26,095 nucleotides of DNA from JBNJEM01 sp051745935. Its GTDB lineage: Bacteria; Planctomycetota; Planctomycetia; Pirellulales; Pirellulaceae. The stretch is taken from positions 1 through 26,095 of the forward strand of contig JBNJEM010000029.1 of assembly GCA_051745935.1 (NCBI GenBank), given 5' to 3'. The notes under the pieces are model-generated. The model worked only from the letters and a program-made list of their open reading frames with translations, was not told the origin of the DNA and searched no databases. Both the position numbers and the translations under genes were made by a program. Shown piece by piece: positions 8,063 through 16,953 of the stretch (position 1 is the stretch's first letter; every line of letters starts with the position of its first letter).

Positions 8063-8821
8063 TTACCCGTTTTCGGCCTCGATTTCAGCAAGCACCTCGT
8101 CCGACAAGTCGAAGTTGGCGGAGACGTTTTGGACATCGTCGTGGTCGTCGAGTGTTTCGAGCAGCTTGAGCACCTTGCGGCCATCGTTCGCGTCCAGCGC
8201 CACGGTGTTTTGGGGGATGCGAGTGATCTCTTTCCCCGTCACGGGCACGTTGGCCCGAGCTAGTGCTTCGGAGACATCCGAGTAGGCGGGCGGGGCGCAG
8301 GTCACTTCGAAGTTATCGCCGTTCAAGACGACGTCGTCGGCGCCGGCTTCAAGCGCGGTTTCCATCAGCGCCTCTTCTTCAATGTCTTGCGCCGGGATCA
8401 CGAACAGGCCTTTTCGATCGAACATCCAGGCGACGCAATTGGTGCTGCCCAGTTTCCCGCCATGGATCTCAAAGATCTTTCGGATTTCCGGGGCGGTTCG
8501 ATTTCGATTGTCGGTCATGATGTCACACATGACCGCGACGCCGGCTGGAGCGTATCCCTCGTACAGCAGTTCTTCGAGATTCCCTCCCTCCAGCTCGCCG
8601 GTGCCTTTCTTGATGGCTCTTTCGATATTGTCCTTCGGCATACTTGCCGCTCTGGCATCGGCGATCGCGGTCCGCAAGCGGATGTTCGTGTCGGGATCGC
8701 TTCCGCCAATCCGCGCGGCAACGATAATATCCTTCGACAGCTTGCTCCAAAGCTTCCCGCGCTTGTTGTCGACGAGGGCCTTTTTGTGTTTAATCCCTGC
8801 CCAGTGTGAGTGACCTGCCAT
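8063..8821 (-). CDS. yebC: YebC/PmpR (TACO1) family protein
   Basis: A 252-aa cytosolic protein of the YebC/TACO1 family. Members are annotated as DNA-binding transcription regulators, and YebC/TACO1 proteins are also reported to help ribosomes through difficult stretches such as polyproline. The signature MAGHSHWAGIKHKKALVD begins the protein, followed by the three-domain arrangement: helical domain 1 (KLSKDIIVAAR), domain 2 with GKLGSTNCVAWMFDRKG (about 120-136), and the domain 3 core with ALEAGADDVV (about 152-161). The C-terminus is acidic. Length is normal for the family. It ends facing the DUF4139 gene and lies about 150 bp downstream of the TPR gene on the same strand. Its start lacks a strong Shine-Dalgarno site. 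Confidence 0.97.
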   Translation of the reverse strand: MAGHSHWAGIKHKKALVDNKRGKLWSKLSKDIIVAARIGGSDPDTNIRLRTAIADARAASMPKDNIERAIKKGTGELEGGNLEELLYEGYAPAGVAVMCDIMTDNRNRTAPEIRKIFEIHGGKLGSTNCVAWMFDRKGLFVIPAQDIEEEALMETALEAGADDVVLNGDNFEVTCAPPAYSDVSEALARANVPVTGKEITRIPQNTVALDANDGRKVLKLLETLDDHDDVQNVSANFDLSDEVLAEIEAENG

Positions 8822-8858
8822 ATGGTTTCCACTTTCTATCTAATGTCACGGGCGCGCA

Positions 8859-8890
8859 AGGCGTTCTGGTTCCGGGCGTTCCGGTTCCGC
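8859..8890. repeat. Imperfect 16-bp tandem duplication
   Basis: GCGTTCTGGTTCCGGG is followed directly by GCGTTCCGGTTCCGCG. It lies in the 149-bp spacer between the TPR gene stop and the YebC-family start; no other element is evident there. Confidence 0.5.
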
Positions 8891-8970
8891 GCGTGTTGCC
8901 TAAGGCGGCAGGGCCGCCAACCAAATAGGGACGCCGCACAGGGATGGCGCGCTCCCGCTGGTCGCTCACG

Positions 8971-11247
8971 TCAAGGATGCGCGCACCGTGCGCGCCTGTT
9001 ACGCTCCAAGACTTTAATCTTCGCCCGCGTCGCTTCAAGACGTTCCTGTTTTCCTTGTTTCTTGAAGGCGTCAATCGCTTTCCGCCATGTTGCGAGTGCT
9101 TTATCTCTCTGGTTCGTTTTCAGATAAGCGTCCCCCAGGTGATCGAGGATCGTGCCGTCCGTCCCGGGCGCGGCCGCCGCCTTTTCCAGCGGCTCCACCG
9201 CCTCTTCAAAACGTTCCAGCCGATAGAGCGCCCAGCCAAGACTATCGAGATAAGCCATGTTGTCAGGTTCGGCTTCCACGGCCCGCCGTACCATGCGGAG
9301 GGCACGGTTCAGATGTTTCCCTTGGTCCGCCCAAAGATATCCCAGATCATTGGCGGCGCCGATGTCTTCCGGGAATTCTTCCAGGACCTGCAGGAGCCAT
9401 TCTTCCGCCCGCTCATTGTCCCCGAGTTCCACGGCGATCGCGGAGAGGATGAAACGGATGTCGCGCATCGCTTCGCGATTCTCGCGTGTACTGTAATCCG
9501 AGTCAAACTCGCCCAGGACTTCCAGATATTTGTCATGTGCTTCTCGCGGACGATCGGCCTGGAACAGCACCCAAGCCTCGCGGGCCAGCATGCGGGGGGC
9601 GTTTGGTTCGCGCCGGGCGGCGTTGCGAGCGGCTGAACGCGCCTTCTCGAACTGGCCAGCCGACGTGCGAGCGGTGGCGAGATAGTAGTGGATTTCCGCT
9701 GATCGGTCGGGAAGCAGTTTGTCGTCGAGGATACGCTGGAACACGCGCGCCGCGAGCCTGGGGTGATCGGACTCCAGGAGCGTGAATGCCAGATTGATTG
9801 CTGCCTGCCCCGCTGTTGGGATCGGTTCTTCAAACCCTCGATCCAAGTAAGTCAAAGCCGCTTCATTTCGGCCCGCCGCCGCGTGCAACAAGGCCAGAGC
9901 AAGCCAGAATCCGTCGGGCGTGTCTTGTTGCCGCTGATCCGCGAACGTCGCGGCCCGCGCCGCCATTTGGTCCAGCACGGCCGGATCATCAACCAATTCG
10001 TCCTTTGCCGCCTCCAACGCAGTCAGCGAACCCGTTTCGGACACCACCGCCGCGAGTTGCTCGAGTAGAGGCGCAATGTCCTTGCGCCGACGATGGATGT
10101 CCACCAGTCCCAGATAGCCATCCAGTGTGGGTTTCCGTTTCAGCAATTCCTCGTACAAGGTTTCCGCGCAGCTCCAGCGTTCCGCTCGACGAAGTGCATC
10201 GGCCAGGTAGTACCCCAGGGGCACGTTATTGGGATCGGCCCGAGCCAGTTCCTGGAGCCTATCGAGCAATCCGTCACTCGGGGCGCTGGCTTCATCGCCC
10301 TCGTCGAGGACTTCGGCATTTTCGTCTTCTTGTTGCTCCGAGGCGGCGGGCCCGTCGATCAATTGGGCCAATAAGACGTAAGGAGCCAGACCTGCTGCTT
10401 GGGTTTTGCTATCAAAGTATTGTTGCAGCAACGCCATCGCTTCGGTTTTGTTCCCTCGTTCAGCCTCGATCCGAGCCAGGCGAAAAGCCAGATTAGCCGG
10501 CTCGAGTTTGTGTTCGTTCGCGCGGCGGAAAGCCGCTTCAGCCTTCTCAAGCTGGCCGGCCTGCAAGTAGCTCTCGCCAAACAGCGCATACGTGGCGTCC
10601 GGGTGTTTCATGAGGCGATTTCGGACTGGCGTTGGAATCCGGGTTTCATCCTTTCCCTCCAGCAGGCGTTGGACGTCCGAAAAGGCGCGGGCCGCCGCCT
10701 CAAGCCGCCCGGTCACGAGCGATAAGCGGCCAATTTGAAATTGAGTCGCGGCGCTGACCGCTTCTGCTTCTCGTTTCTTCAATTTCAGGTAGATCCCCAA
10801 CGCGCGCTCCGCCTGCTCCGGCGCGAGGTTCTCAGCCCGGGCGACTTCGCCAGCGATGCGTGCCAGCCACTCGCTCGGCATCTCCTGCCGTTCGGCCGCG
10901 ATCAGCAAATACCGCGTCGCTTGAAAGGGCCGTTCCAATTCGAGGATCAGCGGGACGATATCCGTCAAGATGGAGACCAGCTCGGGGGCAAATCGCCACG
11001 CTCGCTGGAATCGTCCAAGCGCCGCCGAAAAGAGTTGCCGCTGTTCGTCCCCTTCGCGCGTCCGACCCCGTTGCAGTAGGGCGCGTCCATGAGCGAACAA
11101 GGCCATGGCTTCCACGTGATCGTCCTCCTTTTCAGTGAGTGTCTCACGGGCCTGAATCACGGCCGGAGGATCTTGGAGCTGTTGGGCTTGCCCCTCCGCG
11201 GCGAAAGGCAACAGGATGGCCAAAAGGGCCGAGCGTGCTACCGGCAT
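8971..11247 (-). CDS. Large exported TPR-repeat protein
   Basis: A 758-aa protein with a short signal peptide (MPVARSALLAILLPFAAEGQ, cleavage near AQA) and then almost entirely helical TPR-type repeats. The clearest units are near the C-terminus (about 625-745): AANDLGYLWADQGKHLNRAL, then YLDSLGWALYRLERFEEAVE, then ILDHLGDAYLKTNQRDKALA. A short acidic insert (EQQEDENAEVLDEGDEA) sits in the middle. The start at 11247 is chosen because GGAGG lies 10 nt upstream and it gives a clean signal peptide. In-frame ATGs at 11280 and 11298 also exist, the former with an AGGTGA site, so the start is uncertain. TPR arrays bind protein partners; the partner is unknown. A ~100-bp repeat lies just upstream. 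Confidence 0.9.
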   Translation of the reverse strand: MPVARSALLAILLPFAAEGQAQQLQDPPAVIQARETLTEKEDDHVEAMALFAHGRALLQRGRTREGDEQRQLFSAALGRFQRAWRFAPELVSILTDIVPLILELERPFQATRYLLIAAERQEMPSEWLARIAGEVARAENLAPEQAERALGIYLKLKKREAEAVSAATQFQIGRLSLVTGRLEAAARAFSDVQRLLEGKDETRIPTPVRNRLMKHPDATYALFGESYLQAGQLEKAEAAFRRANEHKLEPANLAFRLARIEAERGNKTEAMALLQQYFDSKTQAAGLAPYVLLAQLIDGPAASEQQEDENAEVLDEGDEASAPSDGLLDRLQELARADPNNVPLGYYLADALRRAERWSCAETLYEELLKRKPTLDGYLGLVDIHRRRKDIAPLLEQLAAVVSETGSLTALEAAKDELVDDPAVLDQMAARAATFADQRQQDTPDGFWLALALLHAAAGRNEAALTYLDRGFEEPIPTAGQAAINLAFTLLESDHPRLAARVFQRILDDKLLPDRSAEIHYYLATARTSAGQFEKARSAARNAARREPNAPRMLAREAWVLFQADRPREAHDKYLEVLGEFDSDYSTRENREAMRDIRFILSAIAVELGDNERAEEWLLQVLEEFPEDIGAANDLGYLWADQGKHLNRALRMVRRAVEAEPDNMAYLDSLGWALYRLERFEEAVEPLEKAAAAPGTDGTILDHLGDAYLKTNQRDKALATWRKAIDAFKKQGKQERLEATRAKIKVLERNRRARCAHP

Positions 11248-11786
11248 GGAAAGAGAGCCTCCGGAGGGCGGGTAAGGCATCGGGTCACCTGTCATCATCG
11301 GGTATCTCTTCGCGGATTGTATACCGGTCGCGGATCACTTTGTCCGCCGCGAGTCCGACCAACGGGCGGACGGCTTGCGTCGGGCAGCTTTCCACCCGGA
11401 CCAATCCGACGGCCTGAAATATACTCGGAACCATCCCCGGGAGCTTTCGAGCCGGCGCGTCCTGGTCTCGGCCAGTGGCGCGTGGCCACGAGGGTTCGCG
11501 CCATCCGAGCCGCCGGAAGTCACCAGACCGCGCCCGGCGCGCGGGTCTCCGGCACCGAGGCTCCCGTCCGCTGGAGGAATCCACGCGGATTCCAAACCTT
11601 TAACCGAGCGGATGCGCGTCGCGGGCCGTGTGCGCGACAACAACGGCCTTGTTCCGCTTCGGGTGGCTAGATGGATGCGACGGTTTCAAACGACATGCTT
11701 CGAGGCGGAAGTGTTTTCGACCGTTTCAGCAGCTTGCCGACCATGGCTTCCAGACCGGGGGAGTGCCAGAGTGGATTGCCTCTTGG
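11248..11786. other. Gene-free spacer upstream of the TPR gene
   Basis: Holds one ~100-bp repeat copy in inverted orientation (11319-11424). From 11425 to 11786 I see no credible gene, promoter or strong palindrome. The open frames there mostly run through the repeat or lie opposite each other. Confidence 0.55.
11319..11424 (-). repeat. ~100-bp dispersed repeat, single inverted copy B
   Basis: Read on the minus strand it opens GTATATTTCAGGC and closes GCGACCGGTATAC, so it is framed by GTATA and TATAC. The core is the same as in the other copies. It keeps GCGGA/TCCGC and the CCGACG/CGTTGG pairing. It is the only solitary unit in the window and defines the ends of the element. Confidence 0.88.
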
Positions 11787-12653
11787 TCAACGCGGTTTCC
11801 GTTTCGAAAGCTGCTTGATATTGGATTTCTTCTGTTTTCCACCTCCTTTCTTGCTCCCGGTCTTCTTCTCGTCGGACTTTTTAATGTCGGTATCCTTTTT
11901 CCCGGTCACCGTTTTTTTCTTTTCTTCGCTTTTGCCCGCCGATTTGTCCGCCGAGTTTCGAGCTGTTTTCTTGCCGCTCCGTTTCGGGAAACGTTGTTTC
12001 GCGTCGGGGGCGATTTCCAACATAATGGACCGAACCCGGGGCGAAAAAGGGGCCGTGCCGTACTCGACGGCGAGCTGGTGCAGCAAGGCGCGGAATTCAG
12101 CGCCTTTGTTCTTGGGAATGGCCCGTTCCAGTCCAGGTACCCGTTTCTCCGCCGCCTCTTCGTCACTAATGATTCCCAGCACCCGCAGGGTCTCCCGTGC
12201 ATCACCGCTGACGGCGATGGCATGGCCACCCAGGCCATTTTGGATCACGAAAGCCATGGCGAACTTGGAAATCCCATCAAGTTTTTCGAGTTGTTGGACG
12301 GCTTTTCCGATATTCTCCTTTTTCAGCGGTTCTAGATCGAACGAGTAATACTGTTCGAACACCGACTGTAATGTTCGCCTGAGGTGGGACGCGGTAACCT
12401 GGGGTTTCGGTAGTCTCGAGAGCACCTCGCATAATTCGGAAACCGTCGTGACTCGGACTTCGTTCCAATCATAATAGGTTTGCTGCAGTTTCGCGAATGC
12501 TTCGTCCGCCGCTTCGGCGGGCGCGAATTCGAGACAGCAAGCGTAAAGGAGCTGTTCCAGCAGCAACCGTTCGGCCACGGGCGGTGGCTCGTAGTGTTTT
12601 TGCAGTACCTTGTGAGCTTTGGTCAGCTTGGTCGCGCGCTTGGAGGTACTCAT
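11787..12653 (-). CDS. HhH-GPD (endonuclease III-like) protein with Lys-rich tail
   Basis: A 288-aa protein. Residues about 25-215 resemble the helical core of the HhH-GPD/endonuclease III superfamily: YDWNEVRVTTVSEL (61-74) and a helix-hairpin-helix-like segment LDGISKFAMAFVI (125-137) followed by AIAVSGDARETLRVLG. Against E. coli Nth, the catalytic Lys falls at a Phe (131) and the catalytic Asp at a Ser (149), and there is no four-Cys iron-sulfur loop, so glycosylase activity is doubtful. Residues 221-288 are a disordered Lys/Ser/Gly tail (KSEEKKKTVTGKKD), which suggests nucleic-acid binding. It lies about 165 bp downstream of rbfA on the same strand and may be the last gene of that operon. 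Confidence 0.8.
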   Translation of the reverse strand: MSTSKRATKLTKAHKVLQKHYEPPPVAERLLLEQLLYACCLEFAPAEAADEAFAKLQQTYYDWNEVRVTTVSELCEVLSRLPKPQVTASHLRRTLQSVFEQYYSFDLEPLKKENIGKAVQQLEKLDGISKFAMAFVIQNGLGGHAIAVSGDARETLRVLGIISDEEAAEKRVPGLERAIPKNKGAEFRALLHQLAVEYGTAPFSPRVRSIMLEIAPDAKQRFPKRSGKKTARNSADKSAGKSEEKKKTVTGKKDTDIKKSDEKKTGSKKGGGKQKKSNIKQLSKRKPR

Positions 12654-12817
12654 ACCGCGATTCGAACCTCTCTTCTGGCGGAGTTACTCTAGCGATAGCA
12701 CGTGTTACCATCTCCACGCTTGCGGGGCGGAAAACGATGCTGGGAAACCGGTTACGATAACTGCCGGCCACGGCGGGCCGCCCGGGGCGGGGACCCGCCG
12801 AAAACCAAGGGGCCTGA

Positions 12818-13294
12818 TCAAATACCTTCGGGGGACGGACCAACGGCATCGTCCGGAGGCGCGTCGTTGGAATCATCCTGGCCGTTGGCCGCCGGGGTGT
12901 CCACGTCGGCGGTTCGTGGATCATCCGGCCGCTCAGGTTCCCGCGCGCCATCGCGGGGCAATACTTCGTCGAGGATTCGCGCCACTTCGATTGAATGCTT
13001 GACGCCGTGATCCAGGACAAAACGTAGTTTGGGCGTATAGCGAGTCTCGATCCGACTGGCGACTTTCTGTTGAAGAAACCCGGCGGCGTTTCTGAGCCCT
13101 CGCAATGCCAGCTTCTGCTTGGCTTCGTCGCCCATGATGGACGCGTGGATTTTGGCTTGTCGCAGGTCCGCCGAGACCTCCACGAACGTCACGGTCACGT
13201 CGCTGACACGGGGATCGCGCAATTCCGTCAAGATGGCCATGCTGACCACTTCTCGAACTGCCTCAGCGGCTTTTAATGCTCGTCGCGATGTCAT
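12818..13294 (-). CDS. rbfA: Ribosome-binding factor A
   Basis: A 30S maturation factor that binds near helix 1/44 of 16S rRNA and aids late small-subunit assembly and cold adaptation. The 158-aa protein starts MTSRRALKAAEAVREVVS, matching the usual N-terminus. It has the KH-like fold with RDPRVSDVTVTFVEVS (about 27-42) and the conserved LRNAAGFLQQKVASRI and KLRFVLDHGVKHSIEV. The in-frame ATG at 13375 adds 27 residues atypical of the family, so 13294 is chosen, although no clear Shine-Dalgarno site precedes it. The last 35-40 residues are an Asp/Pro-rich extension absent from short RbfA proteins. It is third in nusA-infB-rbfA. Confidence 0.95.
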   Translation of the reverse strand: MTSRRALKAAEAVREVVSMAILTELRDPRVSDVTVTFVEVSADLRQAKIHASIMGDEAKQKLALRGLRNAAGFLQQKVASRIETRYTPKLRFVLDHGVKHSIEVARILDEVLPRDGAREPERPDDPRTADVDTPAANGQDDSNDAPPDDAVGPSPEGI

Positions 13295-13345
13295 GAATGG
13301 GTTTTTCGAGGAGTAACGAAGTGAGGTTAATATGAGTTTCACTGA

Positions 13346-13368
13346 ATCACGGACGACATGTCCGTGAT
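13346..13368. repeat. 9-bp perfect hairpin between infB and rbfA
   Basis: ATCACGGAC (13346-13354) and GTCCGTGAT (13360-13368) flank a 5-nt loop in the 174-bp spacer between the infB stop and the rbfA start. There is no T-run after it on the minus strand. It may be a processing or partial-attenuation site within the operon. Confidence 0.65.
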
Positions 13369-13468
13369 CGGGCATCTCCAGCCTGACCGCGGGTAGAGGC
13401 AGACGGGTAGAGGGACACGGTCGCCCGGGACATGACCAACAACACCGATTCCCGGATCGAATCGCGGT

Positions 13469-16400
13469 TTACAGCGTGCGAGCCACCTCTTCGATCTTAT
13501 ACGCTTCAAGGACATCGTCCTTTTTCACGTCGTTAAAGCCGGCCAGTTTCATGCCACATTCCATGCCTCGTGACACTTCCTTGACATCTTCTTTTTCACG
13601 GCGGAGCGAGTCCAAGTCGTAGTCGCCGATGGTCCGTCCTTCGCGGTTGACTCGAACACGGCAGCCCCGCTCAATCGAGCCGCGAATGACATAGCACCCC
13701 GCGATGGCTCCGACTCGACTAATCCCGAAGACCTGTTTGACAACCGCCTGGCCCAAATCGACCATTCGTTCCTCGGGCTTGAGGCTGCCTTCCAGCATGG
13801 CCTTGATGTCGTCGGTGACCTTGTAGATCACGCCGTAACGTCGAATTTCCACGTTCCGTTCCTCGGCCAGTGATCGAGCGGCCTCGTCGGGCATCACGTT
13901 GAACCCGATAATCACCGCGTGCGAGGCGGAGGCCAAGGTGACATCGGCCACCGTGACGGCGCCCACCGTGGCCTGCAAGACCCGGATCTGTACCTCGGGA
14001 TGCTCCAGTTTGCTCAATTCCTTTTGGATCGCTTCGATGGAACCTCGCACATCGGCTCGAATGATCAAGTTCAAGGTGACCACTTCCGCCTCGGGACTGG
14101 TCAGCCGCCCTTCGGCCAGACGCTGTTGAAAGTCTTCGAACGAGACTTTGGTGGAGGTGGTGGCGAGGCTTTCTTCCCGCGATTGGTGTTCCCGGGCGGC
14201 GGCGATACTCCGCGCCTGGCTGATATCACTAAGTACAAAGAAAAGCTCGCCCGCCGCCGGCGGCGAGTCGATGCCCGTGATGTTCACCGGGGTCGCTGGC
14301 CCCGCCGCTTCCAGACGGACTTTGGGGCGCAACGTGTCATACATCGCCTTGATCCGACCGTACGAGGCGCCGCACAGGACCACATCCCCCACCTTCAGCG
14401 TGCCGTTGTTGACCATGAGTTTGGCCACCACCCCGCGACCCCCCTCTTGCTCCGCCTCCAAGCACGTACCCGTCGCGTCGCGGTTTGGATTGGCCTTGTA
14501 CTCATGCAGGTCCGCGATGGTGAGAATGGTTTCGAGCAATTCGTCCAAACCCTCCCCCGTGACGGCACTGGTCTCGACCACTTCCACGTCTCCACCCCAC
14601 TGGCTGGGCGTCAGGTCGTGCTCGGTCATTTGCGTCATGACCCGATTGGGGTCGGCCCCCGGCAAATCGCATTTGTTCAACGCCACCACGATGGGGACGC
14701 CGGCCGCCTTGGCATGGCTGATCGCTTCCTCGGTCTGAGGCATGATGCCGTCGTCGGCCGCGACCACCAGAATGGCGACGTCGGTGACGTTGGCCCCGCG
14801 AAGCCGCATTTCCGTGAACGCTTCGTGCCCGGGCGTGTCGACAAACGCAATGGGCCGCCCATCCTTTTCGATGCGATAGGCTCGAATGTGCTGCGTGATC
14901 CCGCCCTCTTCGTCCGCCACGACGTTGAGGCCGATGAGGTAGTCGAGGAGGGAGGTTTTCCCATGATCGACGTGCCCGAGGAAGGTGACGATGGGCGCCC
15001 GCGGTTGCAGTTGATCCGGATCGTCCTCGGTTTCCAGGATCGAGGTAATCAGCGAGTCTTCCAGCTTTTCCCGTTGCTTCAGCTCCACGTCGAGCCCGAG
15101 TTCGGCGGCGAGCATTTCGACATACTCGGTGTCGATCGTGGAGTTAATGTTCACCATCAGTCCCATTCCCATGAGGGTTTTCTGGAGCTGGCCCGCGCCC
15201 ACGCCAGTCGCTTCCGAAACACTGCGGATTGTACAGGGAAGTTCCAGGGTCACTTTTCCTTTTCGAGGGGCGGCGGTATTGGTTCCTCGCCGAACCAATC
15301 TTCGGCGCTGGCGCGGCTGCTGAGTCGCTGCTTGACCGCCGCCCTCAAGCGGTGTCGCCTCTGTTTTCCGGGATGCTCGCCGCGCCTTGCGATCCGCCCG
15401 CGCACTGGCCAAACCGGTCAATCCCGTCGCCTCCCGTTCAGGCTCCTTGGCCTTCTTATCCTTGCCGCGGCGTCGGGAACTCGGTGGCGCCCCTTCCTCG
15501 GGGGGCGCGACTTCGCCCGGGGCATGCCGTTTCGCTTCCTTTTTCTTTTTCGATTTCTTTTCCGGTTTCCCTTCTTTGGCCTCGGGAGGTTGCACGGGTT
15601 GCCCCTTGCGAGCCGTCATCGCTTCCTTCGGCAGGCGAATTTCCGGCTCCTGAGCCTTTGGCTCCTCTTTCTTGGGTGGAGATGTCCGGTGCTTGGCCTT
15701 TGGCATGGGCGCCGGCGCCACGTTGATCACGGGGGCCCGCCGCTTCGGCTTGCGTTCTTCGCCCGTTTTCTTTTTCTCCCCTCCCTTCTTGCCGCTCGGG
15801 CCGCCAATCACCTTAATCGAATCGGATTCACCCGGCTTGAGCGGCCGCAGTAAGTCTTCGTCCTTGGTGGGTGGCGGCGCGGGGGAACGGGGTGGGGTGG
15901 GCGCGGCTTGATCCCCGGCGCCCGCTGGCTCGGTCCCCGGCGCCTTGGCTGGCTCGGACGTCTGTTCCGGCGGCGTTTGGGCGGGCGGTTGTTCGGCGGC
16001 TTCGGGCTCCGGCGACGCCACGGGCCGTTCCGCTTTCGTCGGCGGTTGTTCCGATGCCGCGGGGGGCGATTCCGCCTCGGCGGATGGCTGTTCGGTGAGT
16101 GACTCTTCGGCGGAAGGGGCCTGTTCGGTGGGTGGATGTTCCGTCGAGGACGGCTCGCGGCGCGATGTCTTCTTCCGCGTGTCGATGACCTTGATCTTGC
16201 CCCCTAATCCCGTGGGGCCAATGTAGTCCTCGCGAGAAATCGGCGCCGGCGCACTCGTATCAGCCTCCGCGCCGCGACGGCTCCGCCCGGCGAGCCCGCC
16301 TCCACGTCCCACTTTTTCTCGCGCACCGGGGCCTCCAGCGGGCCGGGTCGACTCGCCCCCGGCGTCCCCCCCTTGCTGGGAGCCTAGAAGAAACGATTTA

Positions 16401-16537
16401 ACCTTTGCGACTTCGTCATCGCTGAGACTCGCTAGCGCGGATCCCTTTCCCGGGATGCCGACCTTCGTACAGGCTCCCACTAACTCTTTGCTGTCGATTC
16501 CCAGCTCTTTGGCTAACGCGTAAATGCGAATGGGCAC
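13469..16537 (-). CDS. infB: Translation initiation factor IF-2
   Basis: A GTPase that places initiator tRNA on the 30S subunit and promotes subunit joining. The start is the GTG at 16537, where AGGAGG lies 6 nt upstream and the product begins with the usual IF2_N sequence (PIRIYALAKELGIDSKELV). The longer frame from 16645 is rejected. The protein has 1022 aa: IF2_N at 1-50; a very long Pro/Glu/Lys-rich disordered linker (about 60-430); a second IF2_N-type segment (about 440-500); a G domain with GHVDHGKT (521-528), then VDTPGHEAF and NKCD; then domains II, III and the tRNA-binding C-terminal domain. The linker makes it longer than typical bacterial IF-2. It sits between nusA and rbfA. Confidence 0.98.
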   Translation of the reverse strand: MPIRIYALAKELGIDSKELVGACTKVGIPGKGSALASLSDDEVAKVKSFLLGSQQGGDAGGESTRPAGGPGAREKVGRGGGLAGRSRRGAEADTSAPAPISREDYIGPTGLGGKIKVIDTRKKTSRREPSSTEHPPTEQAPSAEESLTEQPSAEAESPPAASEQPPTKAERPVASPEPEAAEQPPAQTPPEQTSEPAKAPGTEPAGAGDQAAPTPPRSPAPPPTKDEDLLRPLKPGESDSIKVIGGPSGKKGGEKKKTGEERKPKRRAPVINVAPAPMPKAKHRTSPPKKEEPKAQEPEIRLPKEAMTARKGQPVQPPEAKEGKPEKKSKKKKEAKRHAPGEVAPPEEGAPPSSRRRGKDKKAKEPEREATGLTGLASARADRKARRASRKTEATPLEGGGQAATQQPRQRRRLVRRGTNTAAPRKGKVTLELPCTIRSVSEATGVGAGQLQKTLMGMGLMVNINSTIDTEYVEMLAAELGLDVELKQREKLEDSLITSILETEDDPDQLQPRAPIVTFLGHVDHGKTSLLDYLIGLNVVADEEGGITQHIRAYRIEKDGRPIAFVDTPGHEAFTEMRLRGANVTDVAILVVAADDGIMPQTEEAISHAKAAGVPIVVALNKCDLPGADPNRVMTQMTEHDLTPSQWGGDVEVVETSAVTGEGLDELLETILTIADLHEYKANPNRDATGTCLEAEQEGGRGVVAKLMVNNGTLKVGDVVLCGASYGRIKAMYDTLRPKVRLEAAGPATPVNITGIDSPPAAGELFFVLSDISQARSIAAAREHQSREESLATTSTKVSFEDFQQRLAEGRLTSPEAEVVTLNLIIRADVRGSIEAIQKELSKLEHPEVQIRVLQATVGAVTVADVTLASASHAVIIGFNVMPDEAARSLAEERNVEIRRYGVIYKVTDDIKAMLEGSLKPEERMVDLGQAVVKQVFGISRVGAIAGCYVIRGSIERGCRVRVNREGRTIGDYDLDSLRREKEDVKEVSRGMECGMKLAGFNDVKKDDVLEAYKIEEVARTL

Positions 16538-16544
16538 GTGCGCC

Positions 16545-16550
16545 CTCCTG
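16545..16550 (-). promoter_or_regulatory. Ribosome binding site deciding the infB GTG start
   Basis: AGGAGG read on the minus strand, 6 nt before the GTG at 16537. It is the strongest Shine-Dalgarno site in the operon and fixes the start codon. Confidence 0.85.
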
Positions 16551-16660
16551 TGATAATCGAACGATCCTGAACCGATCGCTCGCCCGTCCTGCGACCCAGT
16601 TAATTCATTGTCCCGTTCTCCTATATTGCGTGGTGCTCCCGGCAACCGCCGGAAACGAAC

Positions 16661-16679
16661 GGTTTGGCCTCGCCAAACC
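16661..16679 (-). promoter_or_regulatory. 7-bp perfect stem in the infB leader
   Basis: GGTTTGG and CCAAACC enclose a 5-nt loop, about 125 nt before the infB start. On the minus strand it is followed by GTTCGTTTCC, only weakly T-rich. It could be an attenuator or a processing site. Confidence 0.55.
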
Positions 16680-16953
16680 CGTCATCTCCACACGCCAATC
16701 GTACCGCTGTCGGGCAAAAGTGACACAAGCTGCGAGCGGACGCAATCCATCAGGTTCCGGCTACTCATACCGGCAACGCGTGGTTCAAGTTGTGTCGTTG
16801 GTCTCGTGTAATGTATGTATGTACTGAACGTGAAGCCCCGCTTGTGGGGCGTTCCTCCGCGCCCTGCGCGGCGCCAAAACCCGACGACAAGCCGTCCCAC
16901 CGGTCCGCCGCCCCCCGTCCGGCGGACCTGTATCAGCGACCCTTGGACCACGC

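Larger units (their letters stand above)
16538..16953 (-). other. nusA-infB spacer with serial hairpins
   Basis: A 416-bp gap inside the operon. In transcript order it holds three stems: GCCCC/GGGGC (16835-16850), GGTTTGG/CCAAACC (16661-16679) and CCGGC/GCCGG (16639-16652), then the infB ribosome site at 16545-16550. An 89-codon frame on the same strand (16682-16951) has no family features and low-complexity start, so I do not call it a gene. Confidence 0.6.

Noticed and set aside
13919..15853. 644-codon open frame on the plus strand opposite infB
   Set aside because: It is antisense to IF-2, rich in Arg/Pro/His as expected from a reverse frame of a GC-rich gene, and shows no family motif.
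16682..16951. 89-codon minus frame between nusA and infB
   Set aside because: Crosses two hairpins and has no domain; better explained as leader sequence.
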